Of a stretch of DNA of 64,000 nt, positions 10,208 through 18,797 are shown one piece after another (within the stretch, counting starts at the first letter, position 1; every line of letters begins with the position of its first letter). This DNA comes from an uncultured Pelagibacteraceae bacterium. GTDB taxonomy: Bacteria > Pseudomonadota > Alphaproteobacteria > Pelagibacterales > Pelagibacteraceae. Below the pieces are notes generated by a model. The model worked only from the letters and a program-made list of their open reading frames with translations. It was not told where the DNA came from and searched no databases. The position numbers and the translations under genes are program-made. The stretch lies in the NCBI GenBank assembly GCA_902541745.1, contig CACBRW010000002.1, positions 44,223-108,222 of the forward strand. Direction: 5' to 3'.

Positions 10208-11324
10208 TAGTTTTATTTATCGATTTTATTATCAATGGTGGAAAAATATAGATAAATCAATATTTACCTTAATAGGTTTGTTATTTGTTATCGGATTATT
10301 TTTTTCTTTGGTATCAACTTCATTAATAGCTTCTGACAAATTAAATACAAACAGTTATTTCTTTTTTTTTAAACATTTGATTTATGTTTTAATAGGAATA
10401 TTTCTCATTTTTATATTTTCCTCGCTAAATCCAGATCGATTATATAAATATTCTGTTTTTCTTTTTTTTATTTCCTTTATTTCATTATTTTTAGTTCCAA
10501 TAATTGGTATTGAAGTTAAAGGCTCAAAAAGATGGATAGATTTAATTTTTTTTCCAAGATTTCAACCAATAGAAGTTTTAAAGCCCTTTTTGATTGTAGT
10601 TTTATCAACTATTTTATGCAGCAATAACTCGAATATTTTATTTAAATATTTAATATCGACTATTTTGATATCTATTATTTCTTTGCTTTTAATAATTCAA
10701 CCCGATATCGGTCAAACTTTATTGATAGTTTTTTCCTGGGCAGTATTAGTTTTTACATCAGGAATTAATATATATATTCTTTTAGCGATATTTTTCCTAT
10801 GTGCATCTATACTTACTTACCTAATTTTTTATGTTCCTAAGTTTGATTATATTCAGGCACGTATTTTTTCATTTTTTAATAGAGAGGTAGGGACTCATAA
10901 TTTTCAATCTGATAAAGCTTTAGAGTCAATAACAAGTGGAGGTTTTTTTGGAAAAGGCTTGGGTGAAGGTGTACTTAAAAATAGAGTTCCTGAAGCCCAT
11001 ACTGACTATATTATTTCAGTAATTTCTGAGGAGTTTGGTGTTGTTGCCATAATGTTAATATTATTATTGTTTTTGATCTTAATATATATGGTTTTTAAAA
11101 AAATAAGTTTTGAAACAAACGATAAAGCCAAACTTATTTTAATTGGATCTATTAGTTTAATTTTAATGCAAGCTACTATTCATATTGGGGTGAATATAAG
11201 ATTATTTCCAACCACTGGAATGACTTTACCTTTTTTAAGTTATGGAGGTTCATCAATAATAAGCACATCAATCTTAGCCGGGATAATTTTAAATTTAACA
11301 AAAAGAAAAATAAGCCAAATATGA
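10197..11324 (+). CDS. ftsW: SEDS peptidoglycan polymerase FtsW
   Basis: Polytopic; QPDIGQTLL, SEEFGVV, PTTGMTLPFLSYGGSS motifs. Confidence 0.95.
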   Translation: MQSDSFIYRFYYQWWKNIDKSIFTLIGLLFVIGLFFSLVSTSLIASDKLNTNSYFFFFKHLIYVLIGIFLIFIFSSLNPDRLYKYSVFLFFISFISLFLVPIIGIEVKGSKRWIDLIFFPRFQPIEVLKPFLIVVLSTILCSNNSNILFKYLISTILISIISLLLIIQPDIGQTLLIVFSWAVLVFTSGINIYILLAIFFLCASILTYLIFYVPKFDYIQARIFSFFNREVGTHNFQSDKALESITSGGFFGKGLGEGVLKNRVPEAHTDYIISVISEEFGVVAIMLILLLFLILIYMVFKKISFETNDKAKLILIGSISLILMQATIHIGVNIRLFPTTGMTLPFLSYGGSSIISTSILAGIILNLTKRKISQI

Positions 11325-12385
11325 CAAAAAAAGTTTTAATATCCACTGGCGGCTCAGGAGGTCATGTGATACCAGCAATTACAATTTATAATCATTTAAA
11401 AAAGACTCATGAGATTTTGATTTCTACTGATGTAAGGGGTCTTGCTTATTTAGATAAGAACTATAATACAGTAATTATCAATACCCCCAAGTTAAATAAT
11501 TTATTTTTACTTCCTTTTTCATTTATAAAAATTTTATCTTTAACTATTAAATCTTTTTTTATTTTAAAAAAAAAAAAAATTTCAATTTTAATTTCAACTG
11601 GTGGTTATATGTCTTTACCACTGTGTCTAGCAGCAAAAATATTAGGCATTAAAATTTTTTTAATTGAACCAAATATGGTCCTTGGAAGAGCAAATAAATT
11701 TTTTTTAAATTTTTCAAGAAAATTAATATGTTATTCAAAGAATTTAATTAATTTACCCCATGGAATAAATCATAAATTAACTAGTATTAAACCTTTGATA
11801 CGAAAAGAATATTATGAAACCATTGCCTATCAAAAACAGGATAATTTATTCACAATTTTAGTAATAGGAGGCAGTCAAGGTGCAAAAATCTTTGATGAGC
11901 TTTTAAAAAAATCCTTTTTAAGTATAGCTAAACAAGCATCAATAAAAGTTATTCATCAAACAAGTGAGAAAAATAAAAATTTTTTAAAAGATTTTTATTT
12001 TCAAAATAATATTGAAAGTAGAGTTTTTAGTTTTGATCATAATCTTAATGAAGTTTTACAAAAAGGAGATTTATGTATAACAAGAGCAGGAGCATCTAGT
12101 TTAGCTGAACTATCCTTTTTAAATATACCATTTATAGCAATACCGCTTCCAACATCAAAAGATAATCATCAGTATGAAAATGCAAAATATTATGAGAAAC
12201 AGGATTGTTGCTGGATAGTTAATCAAAAAAATTTTGATGATCAAAAATTTGAGAAATTTTTGCTCAAATTGATAAATAAAAGTCAGGATTACATTACAAA
12301 AAAAAATAATTTACAGAAATTAAATTACCAAAATACTTGGAATAATGTTAATCAAAAAATAATAAAAATTATTAATGAAAATTAA
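11321..12385 (+). CDS. murG: UDP-GlcNAc transferase MurG
   Basis: STGGSGGHVIPA, VIGGSQGA, RAGASSLAELS, IPLPTSKDNHQ motifs. Confidence 0.95.
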   Translation: MTKKVLISTGGSGGHVIPAITIYNHLKKTHEILISTDVRGLAYLDKNYNTVIINTPKLNNLFLLPFSFIKILSLTIKSFFILKKKKISILISTGGYMSLPLCLAAKILGIKIFLIEPNMVLGRANKFFLNFSRKLICYSKNLINLPHGINHKLTSIKPLIRKEYYETIAYQKQDNLFTILVIGGSQGAKIFDELLKKSFLSIAKQASIKVIHQTSEKNKNFLKDFYFQNNIESRVFSFDHNLNEVLQKGDLCITRAGASSLAELSFLNIPFIAIPLPTSKDNHQYENAKYYEKQDCCWIVNQKNFDDQKFEKFLLKLINKSQDYITKKNNLQKLNYQNTWNNVNQKIIKIINEN

Positions 12386-13772
12386 ATTAGCAAAATCAGA
12401 ACTGATACATTTCGTAGGAATAGGTGGAATAGGTATGAGTGGCTTAGCACTAATAATGAAGGGCAAAGGTTTTAAAGTTCAAGGAAGTGATATTTCAAAT
12501 AATAAAAATATTGAAAGATTAAGAAAAGAAAAAATAAAAATTTTTATAGGACATAAGAAACAAAATATAGAAAAAGCAACTATCCTAGTTATATCTTCAG
12601 CTATTAAAAAAAATAATCCCGAGTTAGTCGCGTCTAAAAAAAAACAATTGCCCATTTATAAAAGAGGAGAGATGCTTGCTAATATTGTTTCTTTAACAAA
12701 AAATATTGTGGTAGTTGGATCACACGGTAAAACTACAACAACATCTTTGATAGCATCCATATTTCAAGAAACAAAGATTGATCCAACAATAATCAATGGT
12801 GGAGTAATAAATTCAATTAATAATTCTGCAAAGCTTGGGAAAAGCGATTGGTCTATATTAGAGGCAGACGAGTCAGATGGAAGTTTTGTTTTCATACCCC
12901 CAACATACTCAATCATCACCAATATAGATCGAGAGCATATGGATTATTATGGTAGCATGAAAAAATTAAAAAAATATTTTGAAAATTTTGTAAATAAAGT
13001 CCCATCATTTGGAAAGTCATTTATTTGTCTAGATGATAAAAATAACAAAAATTTAATTAAAAATATCAAAAATAAAAACTTCTATACATATGGATTGGAT
13101 AAAAAATCAAATTTTTGTATAAAAAATATAAAACAATTTAAAGAATTCTCTGAGTTTGACTTGAATATAAAATTACCCAATAAAAAAAATCAATTAATTA
13201 AAAAATTTAAAATTCCTTTATTAGGAACTCATAATATTAAAAATTCTGTAGCTGCAGCAGCTTTAGCGTTAATAGTGGGTCTACCAATAAATAATATTAA
13301 AAAAGGACTTAAAAATTTTAAAGGCGTTCAAAGAAGGTTTAATAAAATTTTCACTTTTAATAATGTTGATTTTTATGATGATTATGCCCACCATCCTACA
13401 GAAATCAAAGAAGTACTAGATGGTGTAAAAAATGTTTATAAAGATTATGAAAAGATATGTATTTTTCAACCACACAGAATATCAAGATTAAAAGATTTAA
13501 AAGAAGAATTTACTCTCGCTTTTAAAAATGCGGATAAGGTTATCTTGTTTCCAATATATACTGCTGGAGAAAAATTAAAGCTTGGGTTCAGCTACCTTAA
13601 TTTTGCAAAAGAAGTGATAAAGAATTCAAGAGTACAGCTATTTTTATTAGACGACAAATATCAATTAGCAAAATTTATAAAGGCAAATATATACGGAAAA
13701 AAAATTGTAATAGGTATGGGCGCAGGCACAATTTCGAGTTGGATGCGAGAATTACCTAAATTGTTATCATGA
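12375..13772 (+). CDS. murC: UDP-MurNAc:L-alanine ligase MurC
   Basis: HFVGIGGIGMSGLA, GSHGKTTTTSLI, DDYAHHPTEI motifs. Confidence 0.96.
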   Translation: MKIKLAKSELIHFVGIGGIGMSGLALIMKGKGFKVQGSDISNNKNIERLRKEKIKIFIGHKKQNIEKATILVISSAIKKNNPELVASKKKQLPIYKRGEMLANIVSLTKNIVVVGSHGKTTTTSLIASIFQETKIDPTIINGGVINSINNSAKLGKSDWSILEADESDGSFVFIPPTYSIITNIDREHMDYYGSMKKLKKYFENFVNKVPSFGKSFICLDDKNNKNLIKNIKNKNFYTYGLDKKSNFCIKNIKQFKEFSEFDLNIKLPNKKNQLIKKFKIPLLGTHNIKNSVAAAALALIVGLPINNIKKGLKNFKGVQRRFNKIFTFNNVDFYDDYAHHPTEIKEVLDGVKNVYKDYEKICIFQPHRISRLKDLKEEFTLAFKNADKVILFPIYTAGEKLKLGFSYLNFAKEVIKNSRVQLFLLDDKYQLAKFIKANIYGKKIVIGMGAGTISSWMRELPKLLS

Positions 13773-14674
13773 AAATTAACATAAAAGAACTAATTCCAGA
13801 ATTTAGTAATAATTTAAAATTAGATTATGATTTAAAAAAAAAAAATTGGTTTAATATAGGTGGCAAAACAAAAGCCTTTTTTAAAGCAGATAATTTAAAG
13901 GAATTAATTAATTTTCTTAAAAAAATTCAAAATTATGAAAAAATATTTGTATTAGGAGCTGGTTCAAATACTTTAATTACTGATAAACAATTTGATGGAG
14001 TTGTCATCAAACTTACTAATAATTTTAATAATATAACTCTTTTAAAAGAAGAGATTATAATTGCAGGCAGTGCTGTTACTGATAAATCATTGTCAGAGTT
14101 TGCGATGGAAAATAGCATAGGTGGTTTTGAATTTCTCTCGTGTATTCCAGGTACAATAGGCGGTGGTATTAAAATGAACGCAGGTTGTTTCAACAGAGAG
14201 TTTAAAGATATTTTAATTTCAATTCAAGCAATTAACAAGTCAGGACAAATAATAACAGTACCAAGCAAAGATATGAATTTTAAATACAGAGATAGCGGAT
14301 TATCAGATGATCTTATTTTTTTAAGTGCATCATTTAAAGGGAATAAAAAAGACAAAAATATTATCAAAAATGAAATTCAGTCTCTTAAAGAGAGAAAAGA
14401 ACTAGCTCAACCAACAAAAATAAAGACTAGTGGTAGTACTTTTAAAAATCCAATAGATCAATCAGATAAAAAAGTCTGGCAATTAATTAAAGAGTCTGTT
14501 TCACTCAATAAATCATTTGGGGACGCATGCATCTCACAAAAACACTGTAATTTTTTTGTAAATAAAGGTAATGCTAAGTTTGAAGATATGAAAAAATTAA
14601 TAGATTTTGTTTCAGAGAGTGTATTTAAAAAAACAGGAGTCAAACTAGAAACAGAAATTAAAATATTAGAATAA
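13769..14674 (+). CDS. murB: UDP-N-acetylenolpyruvoylglucosamine reductase MurB
   Basis: NWFNIGGKTKAF, LGAGSNTLI, IPGTIGGGIKMNAG, GSTFKNP motifs. Confidence 0.95.
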   Translation: MKINIKELIPEFSNNLKLDYDLKKKNWFNIGGKTKAFFKADNLKELINFLKKIQNYEKIFVLGAGSNTLITDKQFDGVVIKLTNNFNNITLLKEEIIIAGSAVTDKSLSEFAMENSIGGFEFLSCIPGTIGGGIKMNAGCFNREFKDILISIQAINKSGQIITVPSKDMNFKYRDSGLSDDLIFLSASFKGNKKDKNIIKNEIQSLKERKELAQPTKIKTSGSTFKNPIDQSDKKVWQLIKESVSLNKSFGDACISQKHCNFFVNKGNAKFEDMKKLIDFVSESVFKKTGVKLETEIKILE

Positions 14675-14675
14675 A

Positions 14676-15590
14676 TTGAAAAAAAAAGTACTTATATTAT
14701 CTGGAGGAATTTCTAAGGAGAGGATAATCAGTCTCGATACCGGACTACAGGTTTCTAAAGAATTAAAAAAAAATGGTTACAAAGTTAAAATATCTGAGCC
14801 AGACAATAATTTAGAAAAAAATATAAAAAATTTTAAACCAAGCGTAATATTTAATGCATTACATGGTCAATTTGGAGAAGATGGATATATTCAAAGTGTA
14901 CTAGAGAGATTTAAAATTCCATATACTCACTCAGGGGTAATAGCATCATCAATTGCAATGGACAAAGAAATCTCAAAAAAAATATTTCTTAAAAATAAAA
15001 TAAAAACCCCTAAATTTTTTACATATACTTATGACGAGCCAACATCCAGAATAGTAAAAAAAATAAATAAAAAATTCAAATTTCCAGTTGTAGTTAAACC
15101 TATCAACGAGGGGTCGAGTGTGAATGTTTTTATAACCGATAAGAAAAATTTGATCAAAATTCTCTACAGACTTCAAAACTATAAAAAAGTTTTGATAGAA
15201 CAATTTATTGCTGGAAGAGAAATTCAAGTTGCAATTATGGGTGATAAAAAATTGGGAGCCATTGAACTTAAACCAAAAAGAAAATTTTATGACTATCGAG
15301 CAAAATATGACACAAAAGCTAAAACTCAACATATAATACCTGTTGATATACCCAAATCTCAATTTAAAAAGTTAATGAATATAGCTCATAAAGCACACAA
15401 AATAATAGGATGCAAAGGAGTAACAAGATCAGATTTTAAATTTTTTAAAGGAAATTTTTATTTATTAGAAATTAATACTCAACCGGGAATGACCAAACTT
15501 TCTTTAGTACCTGAAATAGCTTTACATAAAGGTATATCTTTTATTAAATTAATAGAATGGATGTTGAAAGATGCATCAACGAAAAAGTAA
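14676..15590 (+). CDS. ddl: D-alanine:D-alanine ligase (TTG start)
   Basis: ALHGQFGEDG, EINTQPGMTKLSLVP motifs; dcw context. Confidence 0.93.
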   Translation: MKKKVLILSGGISKERIISLDTGLQVSKELKKNGYKVKISEPDNNLEKNIKNFKPSVIFNALHGQFGEDGYIQSVLERFKIPYTHSGVIASSIAMDKEISKKIFLKNKIKTPKFFTYTYDEPTSRIVKKINKKFKFPVVVKPINEGSSVNVFITDKKNLIKILYRLQNYKKVLIEQFIAGREIQVAIMGDKKLGAIELKPKRKFYDYRAKYDTKAKTQHIIPVDIPKSQFKKLMNIAHKAHKIIGCKGVTRSDFKFFKGNFYLLEINTQPGMTKLSLVPEIALHKGISFIKLIEWMLKDASTKK

Positions 15591-16242
15591 AATAATATTA
15601 ATTTATTTTTTTTTATTAATAATTATTGCGTCAATTAATAATAATAATTTGAATAATCTAAAATTTGATCAAATAAAAAATGTTGAAATATTAGGATTGG
15701 ATAAAAAAGAAAATAATATTCTTTTAACAAAAATTCAAAATTTAAAATTAGGAAATATATTCTCGCTAAACTCAAATGAAATTGAAAAATTAATTGAATC
15801 TAATTCATTAGTTGAAAGATATAAAGTATTTAAAAAATATCCGAATAAAATAGAAATAAAAATTCAGAAAACAGAATTCTTGGCAAAAATAAATGATGAT
15901 GGAAAAATTTTTATTATAGGTTCAAATGGAAAACTAACACCAGACAAATTAAAATATAATGACCTACCTTTTATTTTTGGCAAACCTGATATAATTGAAT
16001 TTCTTAAATTTAAAAAAGTGATAGATGAATCTAAATTTTCTTTTCAACAAATTGATGATTTATATTTTTTTCCTTCAAAAAGATGGGATCTAAAGCTTAA
16101 AAATAATATTTTGTTAAAATTACCAAACCGATTAAATCTAGAGACTATAAATAATGTGTATAACTTTTTAGAAAATTATAATGGAAAAAATTTCAATATT
16201 GTTGATGCTAGATTAGAAAATCAAATTATTTTACATGAATAA
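15571..16242 (+). CDS. ftsQ: FtsQ/DivIB-like division protein
   Basis: Single N-terminal TM, POTRA-like segment (VEILGLDKKENN...), FtsQ_DivIB-like region; between ddl and the ftsA position. Confidence 0.75.
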   Translation: MHQRKSKIILIYFFLLIIIASINNNNLNNLKFDQIKNVEILGLDKKENNILLTKIQNLKLGNIFSLNSNEIEKLIESNSLVERYKVFKKYPNKIEIKIQKTEFLAKINDDGKIFIIGSNGKLTPDKLKYNDLPFIFGKPDIIEFLKFKKVIDESKFSFQQIDDLYFFPSKRWDLKLKNNILLKLPNRLNLETINNVYNFLENYNGKNFNIVDARLENQIILHE

Positions 16243-16936
16243 AGAAGTTGAACTAGAAATTTATTTAGTAGTATCAACAAAAAAATTTGGAATATATTTA
16301 TTTGATAAATATGAACTTAAAAACTTGTATAAAGATGAATTAGTTTTTAATGAAAAAATAAATTCTATCAATTTTAATAATTTAAAAAAATTTCTTGATA
16401 AAAATATTTTTAAAATTGAGAAGATAAGTAGAAAATTTGTTGAAAATATATTTATCATATTTGATGATCAGAAAATATTTAACTTGCAAATAGGGATTAA
16501 AAAAAAAAATTATAACTTTAAAATAAAAAGAGAATATCTTCAAAATTATCTCATTGATGCTAAAGATTTATTTATGGAAAATTATCAAACTGAAAAAATT
16601 ATGCATATGATAGTTAATAAATATACTTTTGACGGTAAAAGCTATGCTTCATTACAAGATAATATAGAATGTCAAAACGTTGCATTAGAAATTCAATTTA
16701 AATCAATTTCATATAATAAAATTTATGAACTAAATAAAATTCTAGAAAATTATCAAATAAAAATAACCAAGTTTATAGATGGAAGCTATGTAAAAAATTT
16801 CATTAATGAAGATGCTAAATTAATTGAAATGGCTCATAAAATTTTAAATGGATATAATGAAAATGAGGTAATGTTTGTGTCAAAAAACCCTAAAAAACTT
16901 AATTTTTTTGAAAAATTTTTTCAATTATTTAGTTAA
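16235..16936 (+). CDS. FtsA-like protein, apparently truncated (SHS2/1C-like region and C-terminal amphipathic helix, actin-like ATPase core missing)
   Basis: Position directly after ftsQ; internal EKIMHMIVNKYTFDGKSY resembles the FtsA 'ilH.ip..Y.iDg' segment; 233 aa against about 420 aa for a normal FtsA; C-term LNFFEKFFQLFS amphipathic. Confidence 0.55.
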   Translation: MNKEVELEIYLVVSTKKFGIYLFDKYELKNLYKDELVFNEKINSINFNNLKKFLDKNIFKIEKISRKFVENIFIIFDDQKIFNLQIGIKKKNYNFKIKREYLQNYLIDAKDLFMENYQTEKIMHMIVNKYTFDGKSYASLQDNIECQNVALEIQFKSISYNKIYELNKILENYQIKITKFIDGSYVKNFINEDAKLIEMAHKILNGYNENEVMFVSKNPKKLNFFEKFFQLFS

Positions 16937-16999
16937 ATTGTTTTTTAACGTAACAATAGTTGTTTTTAAATTTCAGATATTTCAAATTAAAAGTTTGTA

Positions 17000-17920
17000 G
17001 TGTCGTATTTAACTCAAAAAACAATAAAAAATAATGTCAAGTTTAATGGCGTTGCTTTACATAGTGGACTGAATGTAAATTTAATTATAAAACCAGCACA
17101 TCCTGATTTTGGAATAGTTTTTAAAAGAATAGATCTAAATAGTAATAATTTAGTTTGCCCAAATTTTGCAAATGTTACCAATACATCATTGAACACAACA
17201 ATTGAGAATGAATTTGGAGTTAAAGTTTCAACAATAGAGCATCTTATGGGCGCATTGTTTTGTTTAGGTATTGATAATGCTTTAATCGAAATTGATAATG
17301 AGGAAGTACCTATATTAGATGGTTCTGCAAAAAATTTCATAGAAAGAATTAGTTCAGTCGGAATAGAAATTTCTAACTCTCCAATTAAAATTATTAAAAT
17401 AAATAAAGAAGTAAATTTTTCAGACGGAGCAAGGTATATAACTATAAGACCTTCAACTTTAACTCTAGATATAGATTTTGAGCTAAAATACGATAACCAT
17501 ATAATTGGAAACCAAAAAAATAAAATTAAAGTTTATGAGGACGATTTATCAGATGTTTATAATTCAAGAACATATTGTTTATATGAAGATATTGAATTAA
17601 TTAAAAAAAGAGGTTTAGCAAAAGGTGGAAGTTTAGATAATGCAATTGTTGTCAAAGATGATGAAATTATGAATCCAGAAGGATTGAGAAATAAAAAAGA
17701 ATTTGTAAATCATAAAATACTTGATTGCATTGGTGATTTATATACGTCTGGTTACAGAATTGTAGCATCAGTCAAATGTTCTCAAGGTGGTCACTACTTA
17801 ACTAACCAATTGTTAAGAAAAGTTTTTGCAAATAAAGAAAATTTTTCTATTTTAGAAATTAAAGAAAAAAATCTACCACATACACTTATTAATAAGAATT
17901 TATTAAGGTCAATAGCTTAA
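17000..17920 (+). CDS. lpxC: UDP-3-O-acyl-N-acetylglucosamine deacetylase LpxC (GTG start)
   Basis: TQKTIKNNVKFNGVALHSGLNV, STIEHLMGAL, VNHKILDCIGDLYTSG motifs. Confidence 0.96.
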   Translation: MSYLTQKTIKNNVKFNGVALHSGLNVNLIIKPAHPDFGIVFKRIDLNSNNLVCPNFANVTNTSLNTTIENEFGVKVSTIEHLMGALFCLGIDNALIEIDNEEVPILDGSAKNFIERISSVGIEISNSPIKIIKINKEVNFSDGARYITIRPSTLTLDIDFELKYDNHIIGNQKNKIKVYEDDLSDVYNSRTYCLYEDIELIKKRGLAKGGSLDNAIVVKDDEIMNPEGLRNKKEFVNHKILDCIGDLYTSGYRIVASVKCSQGGHYLTNQLLRKVFANKENFSILEIKEKNLPHTLINKNLLRSIA

Positions 17921-17968
17921 GATTAAAGAAATATTTAAAAATTTAAAAATTAAGAGTATAAGATCAAT

Positions 17969-18796
17969 ATGTCTCTTAAAAACTTAGTTTCTATTTTTTT
18001 AATATTTATTTTTTTCTTCTCTTGTTCAAAAAAAGAAATTGAAAAATCAGTAATTAAAGAAACTAATTTAGAACTCCAGATGATAGAAGCATACAAAGCT
18101 GGTTTAGATGAATTGAATAAAGGTGATGCTTTATTTGCTGCAAAAAAATTTAATGAAGCTGAAATTTTATTCCCGCAGTCTGATGTTGCTCCACGTGCAG
18201 CGTTAATGGCCGCATACTCTTATTATTCTCAAAATTATTATGCAGATGCTATTGCAGAATTAGATAGGTTCTTGAAAGTATATCCAAATTTTAAAAATAT
18301 AGTTTATGCTGAATACTTGCTTGGTTTGTGTTATTACGAACAAATTGTAGATGAAAAAAAAGATTTAAATTCAATAGAGAATTCAAAAAAAATTTTTTCT
18401 AGAATTATTAATAAATATCCTAATACAGATTTTGCTTTAGACTCTGAATTTAAGTTGGATTTGATAAACGATATTTTAGCAGCAAAAGAAATATATATAG
18501 GAAGATATTATGTTGAACGTAATAAGTGGATTGCAGCAATTAATAGATTCAAGACTGTTATTGATGATTATGAGACAACGATTTATGTTGAGGAAGCATT
18601 GCACAGATTAGTTGAGATTTATTACATAATTGGTCTTGAGGAGGAAGCTAAAAAATATGCTAATTTACTAGGGTACAATTATCAATCCTCAGAATGGTAT
18701 AAGCAAACTTATAATATCTTTAATAAAGATTATAAAATTGTAAAAACTAAAAAAGAGAAAACATTTTTTAAAAGATTTAAATCTCTATTTGAATGA
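17969..18796 (+). CDS. bamD: Outer membrane assembly lipoprotein BamD
   Basis: Lipoprotein signal FIFFFSCSKK, TPR repeats with P-x-S-x-xAP-like spacing. Confidence 0.85.
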   Translation: MSLKNLVSIFLIFIFFFSCSKKEIEKSVIKETNLELQMIEAYKAGLDELNKGDALFAAKKFNEAEILFPQSDVAPRAALMAAYSYYSQNYYADAIAELDRFLKVYPNFKNIVYAEYLLGLCYYEQIVDEKKDLNSIENSKKIFSRIINKYPNTDFALDSEFKLDLINDILAAKEIYIGRYYVERNKWIAAINRFKTVIDDYETTIYVEEALHRLVEIYYIIGLEEEAKKYANLLGYNYQSSEWYKQTYNIFNKDYKIVKTKKEKTFFKRFKSLFE

Positions 18797-18797
18797 G

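Noticed and set aside
14973-15362. 129-aa minus-strand ORF opposite ddl
   Set aside because: Phe/Ile/Tyr-rich composition expected from the complement of A-rich coding sequence; no motif.
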